From Panonychus citri (taxonomy: Eukaryota > Arthropoda > Arachnida > Trombidiformes > Tetranychidae): a stretch of DNA of 64,000 nt. This document shows positions 15,702 to 27,714 of this stretch, one piece after another. The notes under the pieces are model-generated. The model searched no databases. It had not been told where the DNA came from and was given only the letters and a program-made list of their open reading frames with translations. A program made the translations under genes and the position numbers. Numbering within the stretch: position 1 is the stretch's first letter; each line of letters begins with the position of its first letter. The DNA is taken from positions 310,001-374,000 of the forward strand of contig NW_026515542.1 of NCBI RefSeq assembly GCF_014898815.1. The letters are read 5' to 3'.

Positions 15702-15747
<46 letters not shown>
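15702..15747. repeat. (CT)n microsatellite
   Basis: Pure CT run of about 46 bp. Confidence 0.95.
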
Positions 15748-15749
<2 letters not shown>

Positions 15750-16197
15750 ATGATTTACGAGCCCTTGACCGAGAGATAAGGTGAGAGAATGAAAAAGATC
15801 CTCTTCATCTCCAAGAAAATGATGAAGAGAAAGAAGATGAAAAATTCGTCGGGAGCAGAAACTATTACAGCTCTGACAACAAACATCTCCCTCTCATCAT
15901 CATGACTTAAATCATATAATAAAAAGATTCATATCATCATCAGCCTCATCTTCATCTCTCATCATCATCAACTTTAAATACATTTTGAAATATTACATTG
16001 AATTGTTTTTCCACCAGGTAAACCAAAAAAAAGGTAAAAAAATAAAAAAAAACTAATCGCTTAAAAAGTTTGCATTGAAATTGCAATTTAATTTGGTTAC
16101 CTGTTTTTTATGTATATTGTAAATTACATTTGCTACTGATTATATTTTGATGTAATTATTTTTTTTTCTTACCTGATTATCATCATCATCATTTTCC

Positions 16198-16230
<33 letters not shown>

Positions 16231-17920
16231 TTTATCTTCTCACTGTCAGAGCGATGCTAATCAGTTAACCAGAAAATGAGTTACTCACACCTTTTGATGA
16301 AACGTAAAAAAATAATAACAACAAAATACTCACCAGGTAACACAACAGGTAAAAAGGGGGAGAGATGATGAGATTTTAATTACATTCATTTTTAAATTTA
16401 CCGCTTATTTTACATTGATATTGATTGTTTTATGGGTTTGAGGTTTTAACTGATAAATTAACTTTAATTTAATCTTTTATCATCATCATCATCATCATTT
16501 TATCTTCCTCCTTTGCATTTATTACTCTGATAGGAAAATTAAGATGCATTAATATGAGAGAGAGAGAGAGGAGAGAGGGTGGTAAATATTGTAAAGTGGA
16601 AGGAACAATTTTCATCATCATTACCAGAAATGAAAAATGCATGAAGATGAGGATGAGGATGATAAAAAAAAGGTTCTCTCTCATTACCACCAACTGATGC
16701 GGTTGCATGTGAAAAGATGAGGAGGTAAAAGTTAAGATGAAGATGATTTTTCAATCATCTTTAATCATTATAAGTCTAAGTACAAATGTTAATGTTTTTC
16801 TCATGAAAAATATTTCCAAAAGTAAAAGAAAACCTCAAGAATTGAGCAACAAAATACATAATCAAATCAGAGTTAATCCACCATGAGCATAATCCACTAT
16901 CCTTACGATAATCTTGATGAGAGATCAAATATTTGTCATCATCTTTTTTTTTCCTCTTCAAACCTGAATATCACTGATATTCAAGAGCCTCATTTGATTT
17001 ATCATATTTAAATGCTGTTGACCAATAGTTTTAAGGTTTCTAGTCAATAGGTGAATCCAACCAATGAAATATTAGGGTGAGCAGAAAACTTTCCTCATAA
17101 TAATAATAAAATATGAAAATATGTAAAGGAAAATAGGTAGAGCCAAGGTAAGACACCCTGTAGAGATTGGGGAGATAAATCATCTTTGAAAGGTTGTTAT
17201 AGTGTTTGGGAGGAGTTTGAAAGATATGAAAAAGCATAAGCAGCTTATGATGAGAGATGAGAGATGATGATAGATGAAGATAGAAAAAGAAAAATCTTTT
17301 TTCTCTTTCTTTTTCTCTCTCTTTTCTCATCTTCTTCTCAAGTATTACAAGGTTGTTATTAGACAATATTGACTTAGGTACTTTTGGTAGAAATGAGCAA
17401 GATGATGATGATGATGAGGGTGAGGATGATAAAGATGCTCTTAACAGGAAGATGATAATGATGAAGATGGAGATGGAGATGATTAGTAAGGAGGAGATTT
17501 TCTCTCTCTCTCTCTCGTCGTTGTTGTTATTGAGGTTACAAGTTGTGTTGATGTTATTGAATTATGATTATGCTTTTGACGATGCGCTGTTGATATTATC
17601 ATTTTATAGGCCTGGTTATCATTATCATCATCTTTTATCATCATCATCATTATCATTTTCATACTTTTCCATCATCATGCTCAGAAATGATGAAGGGAGG
17701 TGTCAGTGAGAAATATGAAAAAAAGGCTTAAGCTGAATAGTATGAATGTATTAACCATTTATAAAGATGATGATAAGGATGATAAAGCTCATTTCCATGT
17801 TTATCTTCATCATCATCTACATGAAGATGATGAAAAAAAACCTCATGAGTATCGATCCATGGTTAACTCCCAGGCAACTCGATTAAATTTAAATTACTTT
17901 CAATTTTCTTGCTTTTCTAG

Positions 17921-17967
<47 letters not shown>

Positions 17968-18910
17968 TTGAAGAATTCATTGAATAAATCATCCTCATCT
18001 TCATTATCATCATCATCATGGTCTTCACCCTCTCCATCATCATCATTTTATCTCCTCCTCAGTTTTTTCAGGCAAATTAACTCCTCCCTTTGAATTTGAA
18101 ACCCTTTTGTTTTCATGATAACATTTAATTGCTTTTTCCCAACTCTAATCATCATCATCATGATATTATTACTTTGATAACTTTCAGCAAAAAGTTGAAT
18201 CAAATTGAACTTTTTTTTTCTGCTCCCTTGTTAAGCTCATTACTGAATTGAATCAGAGATAGAAATTAAATTATATCGACATTCAATTCCATTAATATTA
18301 TTGGTTTTCTGATTAATTATCATTTAGAATTAATTTTTACACTTTTTCCATTTCAATTCAATTGAATTTCAAAATTTGAGAAAAAAGCAAAACTAAAAAA
18401 AAAAGTTTCTTCAACTTCAGTGATGATGAAGACACTTTTTCATTATGATCATGTCAATTGAACTGTAATCATGGTGATAATCAGAATGATGAATTTTAAT
18501 CAAATTTTTTGTTTCGCTTTTTGTCAAAAAATCAAAATTTAATTTTCGCAAAGTTGATTAATAATTTTAATTGTCATCTCTTTTTATTATGTAACATTTT
18601 GATCATTCAATTAGATGGTTATTACTACTCTCACTTGTTTATCTTTTGTCATCACTGATCACCAATTGAAAGGGCAAAACCGGAAAAGGAAATAATTTTC
18701 TAAAGGTCTTCTTTGGATTCTATTTAATTAATCAAGATTGAAATCAGGATATTAACATAAGAATTAGTAATAATGATGGAGAAAATGATAAAATGATGAT
18801 GAATAAGAGAAAGAGAGAAAGAGAGGAAACAAATAGCAACAATGATAATGAACTAGAGGAATAAAGATCAACGTGATAAGGATAATTCAGTGATGATAAA
18901 CAAGGGAATC

Positions 18911-18913
<3 letters not shown>

Positions 18914-18951
<38 letters not shown>
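18914..18951. repeat. (AG)n microsatellite
   Basis: Pure AG run of about 38 bp. Confidence 0.95.
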
Positions 18952-18953
<2 letters not shown>

Positions 18954-19552
18954 ATAAAATGCACTGTAAACATCGAGGAAGCGAAAAGGAAATAGAAAAG
19001 ATGAGGATGGAGAGAGAAAGAGGAAGACACTAGTTAATTATAATCATTTTTGTATTAAACTTTTACCCTTAATTTATTTGCTCTATTATTTTTCTGGAAG
19101 ATCATTAAAATTACCCCACTAATCTTACTCATACCTCTTTCATTCATCTTCATCCTCCTCTTCATCTTCATCATCATGATATTGATAAAAAAAATGAGTA
19201 AATATAAACAGTGAGAGATTGAACTTCATTTACTATCATTTTGACCTTATTTTACATAAACCATCAACTTGATACTCTAAACTTAACCTAATCCTCTTTC
19301 TCTCTCTCATTTTCCTTATCATTATCATTATTAACTCTTATTTATCATCTCTTTCATTAGTCTTCTCTCTTTCTTGCTATGGCTCTCTCTCCATCATCTC
19401 TCTTAACCTCTAATTTCCCTTATATCAAACTACCAGTGTCTATGAATGAATATCAATTTGTTAAAATCCATTTCATCCTTAGCATCCTCTCATCACCATT
19501 TAAGCTTCCTCTTCCTCCACTGCTTCACCATTTCATCCTCTTATTAACACAT

Positions 19553-19589
<37 letters not shown>

Positions 19590-21273
19590 CCAAAACAAAG
19601 CAAAAAATTATATCAACAAGGAAAATGGTCAATGGTCAAGAGTATATCTATGTGTCAATAAAGTCTTTGAAGATACTTTTGATGTTACATCTCAAGAGAG
19701 ATTGATTCAGCTCCTCTTTTCCTTTCTCTCTCTCTCCTTCTTCCCCAGTTGTATGTGTCACTATGTCCATTTTCATCCTTGAAACCAAATTGTCCGTCAA
19801 TTTTTGTTATTATTGTTATTCTTGATGATGATAATGATGATTATCATGTATTACTTACGATGATGATCATTTTTATATGTTATATTATTGTCATCATCAT
19901 CTTTCAACTGGACTTTAGGGGGGAAAGTGAAAATAAAGATGAAACTTTGACCAATATACAACAAAAGGGAATCTTAACTATTATTATATTAGATGACAAA
20001 AGCGATGGACAAGTAAGATGATGGACGAGGTATCTCTTTAACCTCTTCATCACTTATCATCTTTATCTTCATCCATTCAATTTATTTCTCATTATGAGAT
20101 GACCGTCATCTTTGTACTTTCATCTCTCTCTTTCTCTCGCTCTCTTACTTATCATTTTTCCTTTCTTTCTTATCTTCATCATCTTTTATCCTCATCTCTC
20201 ACTGGAAACCATATAAGTCAACATGAGTTAAATATAATTTATTTCTTCATCACCATCAAGATCATCTTTCTCTCTCTCTCTCTCTCTCTCGTCCTCTGAT
20301 TTTTTTCTTCATCTTTAAGCCTTTTCATCTTCATCATCTGATTATCTTCATCCCTAATCTGATCCATTATTTTATTACATTTTTATCATCATTATTTTTA
20401 CCCATCAAGTTACAAATTATCTTTTGAAATGATTCACAGCAAAATGGTTCAAGATGATGTTGGTGTTGATCAGATGATGAAGATGATAAGTTTTATCATC
20501 TTTTTCACTATGTTTTGATTTATAATCGATTGATATTGAACATGATTGTTAATGATTTTATTGTAAGTGTTACTCACAAATCAGGAAAATTTTATATCAT
20601 CATCATCATCTCTGATAATAATATTATCTGATGATGATGATAGATAAAAATGATGATGATAAAAGAAAGAGAAAACTTATCTCTCTCTGTTCTTATATGC
20701 TTTTCAGATATAAAAAGATAGTCATCATCATTATCATCATTTTGTGACAATAGTAATGAAAATATATGACTTTTGTTTCATCATTTTCAAAGCTTTTCCC
20801 ATCTTCATCCTCATCCTCATCTTCATCCTCTTCCTCAGCATCATCCACTTTCATAAGGTCCACTCCATGTAATACAATTTTCAATAGGATAAATATTTCC
20901 CACCACCACCATCACCACCATACATATGCCATTTTCCACCCTCTCAAAATATTATTGCAAACGTCAACTTTTACTATTATCTGAAAGTAAAAGTTATCAC
21001 TCCCAACAGAATTGAATCAAAACATTCACCATGAAACACCAAGGATAAAATATTAACCCACCCCAATAATGATAATCACATAATATCCTAATCATCATCA
21101 TCACTATCTTCATGAAAATATTCAACCAATCGAGAGTCAACTACATGATAATAATGATATAATTTATATATATATATAAAAGATAAACGATTCAGTGAAA
21201 ATGAATCAGAATGAATTTTAGTTTCATCATTTTCTTTGAGACTCTGTTTGTAGTGGAAAAGTTTTATTTACAA

Positions 21274-21311
21274 TTTTTGTAATAGTAAAATCATTTTTAC
21301 TATTACAAAAA
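21274..21311. repeat. Perfect 17-bp inverted repeat (hairpin)
   Basis: The left arm at 21274-21290 and the right arm at 21295-21311 are exact reverse complements, separated by a 4-nt loop (TCAT). Past a bulge, a few more pairs (AAAG at 21258-21261 with CTTT at 21312-21315) could extend the stem. It lies about 1.2 kb upstream of the first recognised spalt exon. It could be a small structured RNA, a transposon remnant, or a chance palindrome in AT-rich DNA. Confidence 0.6.
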
Positions 21312-22488
21312 CTTTGAGATTCAGTGATAAAACTCATTGATAGTAATCAACAGACTGAAGATAAAGTTTAATAATGGATTACAGAAATTATTATCTACCT
21401 GTAATAACTTTGATTTTTTTTCTTCTTCTTTTTCACCTTCATAACAATAGAAACAATGTTTTTCTTATCACATGATAAATGAAGTTCAGATCCGAGTCAA
21501 TCCATAGATCATAAGTATCCAGTAAACCGGAAAAAAGTACAATATTGGTTACACTTAGAAAAGAATTTTTTTTTTCATTTTCATTATTCGTTCCAAGGTA
21601 AAAAGTTACCTTTAATTTTGTTGTTGTTGTTGCTCTCTCTCTCTCTCTTCTTGTCATCATCTTTATCTTCATCTTCCTTGGTTGTTCAATTTGATGAAAT
21701 TACATAGGAACTACGGGTGGCAAGGTATTGTTTTTTTTTCTTCTGTCTATTTGTCCATTGGACATGTTGGATTTATCTTCATCTTGATGATGTTTTATCT
21801 GTGTCAATTGTTTAATTAATTGAAGGACTTTGAGAGAGTTAGAAAAACGGAATTTATGGTTTTCTCTTTTTCGAAAAAGAAGAAAAAAAATTGTCACTTC
21901 CTCTTGGTGATGATGCGAGTAGGAGGAGTAAGGATGATGAGGAGGTGATGACACTAATTATCTTTGATCTTTTATCGGCATATGGTTGATGATGAAGATG
22001 AAGATGATTGTTGCTGGTCATTGGAACTCTATGGATACAATTTTTTCTTGTCATGAATTAGAAGAGAAGATGAAAAAATTACTCTCTCTCTCTCTCTCTC
22101 TCTCTGTCTTCCTCTTTTTCTCTATCATTTTCATCGCTATTCCCACGAAAATTTGTCATTTGATGAGTTTTTCAGTCAATAACTATTGAGATTATCATCA
22201 TCATCATCTTCAGGTTAATGATGATCAATACTCACAGGTAACTCAACGCCTACATATCTGAAGGTGCCAATTATCATCATCATTAGTTACAAAATCAATA
22301 TTACAACTTTGATGATGGATGATAAATGATCATGATTATATATCTTTTGTCCGAATTGTCAAAAAAACGAAATTAATGAAATATGATTCAATTTAAATTA
22401 CAATAGAATATTTTTTTTCTCTGTCAATATTTCGTTAATTTGGTCATTATAATGAAAATCAAATTTTATTTTTCTTCTGTTTATTCAG

Positions 22489-25400
22489 TGTCAGATTCAC
22501 CCTTGGATCAGTTGACAGTTGCATCTTCCTCCATTGGCAATGGTTTAGATGAGAATTCAAATGATAAAATTAGTAAAACTATTCCTCTGGGTCCAAGTGA
22601 CATTCCACCTCCACCCTCACCAAGTGGACCAAACACTTTGGAGCTACTACAACGAACCACCGAACAGGCTCTTCAAAACACTATGCAGGGAAGTTCATTT
22701 CTAATGAACGGTCTAAGTGACCTGGAGGGAGCCGATTTTCTCAAATTTCGTAAAGATGGTAAAGAAAGTGATTCCAATTATCGGCATCGTTGTCGATTCT
22801 GTGGTAAAGCTTTCGGCTCCGATTCAGCCCTACAGATACACATTCGTTCACATACCGGAGAAAAACCTTTCAAATGTAAAGTTTGTGGTAACCGTTTCTC
22901 CACCAAGGGTAATCTTAAAGTTCACGCTGAAAGACACACCGATAAATACCTTAGACTTTCCCATGGTGATTCCGAGGGAGAAGATGAGAAAACCAATGAT
23001 GGAACCTCTCATCATGGTGCTAACAATGGTCAATCTCATGGCAATAATAATAGTAAAGTGGGTGATGAATTTGCAGAGGAAGATGAATCAATGTGCTCAT
23101 CAACCAATGGTGGTAATCATCTGAGTAAAATGAACTTAGATCCATTCTCATCTGATGATGAATCATCTGATCCTCATCATCACAATAACCATAGCAACAA
23201 CAACAATAATAATCATCATCATCCCTTACAACCACTTCATCGATTATCATTCAGTGGTTTACTAAACCCTTCTGCAACCGCATCAACACCAACAACCTCT
23301 AAACTACCGACAACCTCATCAACCGGTTCGACAGCGACCCCACCTTCAAACCCTTTTCTACCTCCAAGTTTTGCATCCTTCTTCCCTGGGGGCATGTTCT
23401 CCACCCTTGGTCTTACACCATTCGGACCCTTTACCCCGACAACGGCAAATCTAACCGTTGCTGGACTTCACCTCAACAACACAACGACAACCACCCTAGC
23501 CAACATCACTACCAACAACAACAACAACAACAACAACATCAACAACAATGACACAATTTTATCATCTCGAGCATCAGTTGGCTCAACCTCCAATAATAAT
23601 ACCTCAACACCACCTCCACCACAGCCAATAGTTACCGATGATGATGAAGATAATGATAATGAAGAAGATGATGATGATAATAATGATGATCATCATCACC
23701 ATTCCTCCTCCAATCAACCACCCAAAACATCAACACCCGATTTAAATTCATCAACATCAAATCATTCAACAATTACAACACCTTCAGGTCTTTCGCTGTC
23801 AACAACAACAACCACCACAACCACTACACCCAACAATAATAATAACAACACTTCAACAATTACCACCGCTGGGTCGGCCTCTCCGTCAACACCTCCGCCG
23901 CTCTCGACAACACCAAGTGGCAGTTTAGCACCAACAGATACACCAGGAGCCGCTGCACCGGATCCAAACTTTTATCAAGATTTATTACCCAAACCTGGAA
24001 GTGCTGATAACTCATGGGAAAGTTTAATGGAGATACAAAAAGCATCTGAAACTCATAAATTACAACAATTAGTTGATAACATTGAACATAAATTAAGTGA
24101 TCCAAATGAATGTGTAATCTGTCACCGAGTACTTTCCTGTAAATCGGCTCTTCAAATGCACTATCGGACCCACACTGGTGAGCGACCCTTCAAGTGTAAA
24201 ATTTGTGATCGCGCTTTCACCACCAAGGGTAACCTTAAGACCCACATGGGAGTTCATCGGGTTAAACCTCCGCTTCGAGTGCTTCATCAATGTCCAGTGT
24301 GTCACAAACAGTTCACTAATGCATTGGTACTACAACAGCACATTCGTTTACATCCCGTTCATTTACTTGCCTCTGAAGTTAATCGAAGTGGATCTTCCCG
24401 AGTTTCCGGTGGTGAAGGTCCAGGGGGAGGTGGTGGTGGTGGGGTTGATGGTGGTTCTCCGGTGTTACCTCCTTCTTTTCATCATCATCATTCTCATCAT
24501 CATCGTTCACCTTTAATGTCTCCCGCTGCAGCAGCAGCGGCAGCGGCAGCAGCGGCGGCTGCTGCTTCCGGAGTAACGGGTAATCATTATTTACCAATGA
24601 AAGATATGATTCTATCATTGGCAAACTCATCTTCCGCCGTTGGTGGTGCTCTTGACTTGACCCCACGAAATGGTTCATCGTCATCATCTGGTGTCTCAGC
24701 GGCTGCTGCTGCGGCTGCTGCGGCGGCCGCTGCTGCTGCTTTCGGTATGAATCCAGTTAATGCGTTAGGATTACGTTTACCAACATTGTCTTCTTCCTCG
24801 CCTCGATCACCACGATCACCTCGATCATCTCCGTCATCTTCATCATCCATTCGTTCAGTATCACCATCATCATCACTTGCACCTTCACCTTTAGCACTTT
24901 CAAATTATAATCAGCACTCTCATCATCATAATTTACGCTCATCATCTCACCGATCTTCACCTTCTCGTCACAATGTGACCCCTCCAAATACAACAACAGT
25001 TTCAAATTCGGGATCTTCATCAACCCTTGAAGACAATGGTGCCGATCGTGGGTCAACACCTTGCCCAATGGAAGAGGCATTAATGCCTAATCCTCCCTCT
25101 GCATCATCAACCAGCGGTGCTTTAGATTTAACTCCTAGAAATGGTTCGGAGAGAGGTGGAAGCAGTCGAAGGCCAGATTCACCTCGATCATCACCTTCAC
25201 TTTCCTCAGCTCGGACACCATCACCCTCCCCCTCATCAATATCACCCTCACATCCACTAGCTTTAGGACTTCACCATTTACAACACCAACGAAATTTAAA
25301 TTCATCAACACCAAACTCCCTTCCTTTAGGTGCTTCCTCATCTTCCGCTGCCGCTGCTGCAGTTGCCGCTGTAGCCACAGCAGCAGCTCAAGCTTTAGCA

Positions 25401-26983
25401 GCTAAATCACCACTCTCACCTGGAGCGGGCTCATCTAAATCTGGCTCAAATGGAGCTCCAGTTGCGGCTGCTGCTGCCGCTCTTGCAACGGCGGGTGGAA
25501 TAGCAGCTTCAAGATTATTTAACTCACCATTTGCTGGCCTGCAATTCCCCACCGGTCGTCCCAATACAACTTGTCAAATTTGTTTCAAAACTTTCGCCTG
25601 TAACTCAGCCCTTGAGATTCATTATCGATCTCACACCAAAGAGCGACCCTTTAAATGTTCAATATGTTCAAGGGGATTCTCAACTAAAGGTAACATGAAA
25701 CAACACATGATGACACATAAATGTCGTGATCTACCCCCAGGGCTTTACACTTCATCACTTGCATCATTCAACACATCCCAACATTCAAATTCCTTGACCG
25801 GAAATAGTTGCAATCAAAATAGTAATTCAAGTAAGTATAGAAAAAAACAAATCTAATTAGACTAATAGGTTAGTCTTTTTTTTCATCTTCTTTTCTAACT
25901 AATAACCATTTTATCAAGTCAACAATTAACTAATTGTTATACCAACACCAATAGAGAGATTAAATCAATAGTAAAAGTTTTGGTTAAAAAAGTTTGACAA
26001 AACTTTCAAATGGACAATTTTATTAAAGTGAAAGTTTGATTAGCAACAAAAAAATGATTTGATAAAATGGATTAGACAAACTTTTAAATATCAATTGTGA
26101 TTGACTAATTGTTGTGATTTGTTTTTCCCGTTTTAATTTAGTTAATTGTGAAGAGGGTAAAGATGAATCAAATGCAAGTACCACCTACATGTCCACCTCC
26201 TCTGGTCCAGCTCATTCAACTACGGGTCATGGTGATACGAGTTTCATTGACGGTGGAAACGATATTCACAGTAGTGGTAACACCGAGGGTGGTGGGGGTG
26301 ATGAAGGATTGGAAGATGATGATGGAGAAGAAGCCAGTGAAAGAGGTGATAATGAAGAGGATGACATTGATGATGGAGGGGAAGATATTGGTGAAGAAGG
26401 TGAATTAACCGGTGGTGATAATAATGGAAACAAAAATCATGATAGATTAGCATCATCATCATCATCAACAAGCTCATCTCATAGCTCCGCGTTGCCTCAT
26501 CATCAACATCATCCTCATCATCATAATAATAATCATCATCATAATCACCATCATTCTCATCATTCTCATCATCACAATCAACCTCACCATTCAAATCATT
26601 CTCATCATCATCATCATAATCGACATTCATCATCCTCGGTGGCCACACCGAATGGTGAAGGTGGTGAAGCCAAAACAAATTCATCATCAACCTCATCTTC
26701 ATCTCGATCTTCATTAAATAGCACTAAACATGTTTGTGAGAAATGCAATAAACCCTTTTCAAGTCACAGTGCATTACAAATCCACCATCGAACCCACACC
26801 GGTGATAAGCCCTTTAAATGTCAAATTTGTAGTCGACCCTTTACCACTAAGGGTAATCTTAAAGTTCACATGGGAACTCATGTTTGGAATAACAGTTCAT
26901 CCCGTCGGGGTCGAAGGATGTCCATTGATCTACCTAATCTCGCACCTTCAACACCTTACTATCCATTCCTGATCTCACAATGA
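22489..26983 (+). CDS. sal: Spalt (SALL family) C2H2 zinc-finger transcription factor, 3' two coding exons
   Basis: Nuclear developmental transcription factor of the Spalt family. Exons seen are 22489-25830 and 26142-26983, encoding 1,393 residues up to the TGA. The first exon begins after a TTTATTCAG acceptor in mid-codon; the intron (GTAAGT...TTTAG, 311 bp) joins A to TT as Ile, keeping frame. Nine fingers occur in the family order: a pair near 22790-22940, a triplet at 24110-24355 (preceded by the conserved KLQQLV stretch), a pair at 25570-25722 and a pair at 26730-26882, with HTGEKPF-type linkers and the family STKGNLK helices. After the last pair comes the family RRGRRMS sequence, and the tail then ends early. 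Between fingers lie Ala, Gly, Ser, Asn, Asp and His runs. The N-terminal repressor motif, C2HC finger and Gln-rich region of the family are absent from these exons, so the 5' coding exon(s) are missing from this model. Family identity is very secure. Confidence 0.95.
25831..26141 (+). other. Spalt intron between finger pairs 3 and 4
   Basis: The 311-bp intron has donor GTAAGTAT and an acceptor preceded by a T-rich tract. Its phase is 1 on both sides. It is AT-rich with no coding signal. Confidence 0.9.
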
Positions 26984-27714
26984 TGATAAAGATGAAACCT
27001 CTTGGAGACACAAGAAAACATAGTCACTCTTATAAAATTAAACACTCACAACGTAAACAAACAAACTCAATTTCCACTTCCGCATTATCGTCATCATCAT
27101 AAATGCAAATAAACAATCAACAATTAACTACGAAAAGTATTATCAATATATATAAATGGAGATGGAAAAAAAAACTTTTCTTTTTTTTCTTTTCTCTTCT
27201 GTGGACTTTCCAGCATCGAAAATAGACATTAACGTGCTAAAAAATAAGAAGTGACCTGATCTTCCGACAAATAATTAGATGGTAAAGGTTGAAGATTTGC
27301 CGATCCATCGGAAAGAAATTTTTTCTACCCAAGTTTCGAGATTGAATTCGACAGGGAGATCATCAATTACCCTTTAATGCTCAAATTTCTGTTAATCTAT
27401 TTGTCTCTCCCTCTCTTCATTTCGCTTTTAAATCCTGACCTGATACCCGTTCGAGGAGTTTCTTCTCGATTTCTCTTCGAGCCTGCTTGATAAATCTCTT
27501 GATCCTGGTATTTTATTCAAATCAAATGTGCAATTAATTCAATTCACCACAAGTTCAATTTGATTCAACTCGAAATTTTGAGATAAATTTTCCTTCGAAA
27601 AGCAAAACTTTGGCGAAACTTTTACTTCGTTAACGATATTACAACAATCTCTCATCTATGGATTTAGGTATTCACTGTCACGCTCATTAATCCACCATTG
27701 ACACACCCAATAAA
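26984..27714 (+). terminator. Spalt 3' UTR with candidate poly(A) signals
   Basis: Non-coding stretch after the spalt stop codon. AATAAA hexamers lie at 27108-27113 and 27709-27714. Either could end the transcript; no transcript data are available here. Confidence 0.45.

Larger units (their letters stand above)
1..22488. other. Gene desert / putative 5' regulatory or intronic DNA of spalt
   Basis: No exon could be recognised here on either strand. The short open frames present are translations of simple repeats (Arg-Glu, Ser-Leu, Ile/Met or Asp runs) with no family resemblance. The stretch is AT-rich and carries at least fifteen (GA)n or (CT)n tracts plus many (ATC)n/(GAT)n runs. The first spalt exon seen begins with a splice acceptor in mid-codon, so at least one coding exon lies upstream, here or beyond the window. 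The stretch is therefore probably a large intron and/or enhancer domain; that is inference. Confidence 0.6.

Noticed and set aside
20693..20984. Open frames with Asp/Glu or Ser runs on opposite strands
   Set aside because: Both are readings of the same (GAT)n/(ATC)n repeat.
22848..25341. Several open frames antisense to or out of frame with spalt
   Set aside because: Shadows of the zinc-finger exon; the spalt frame explains the sequence.
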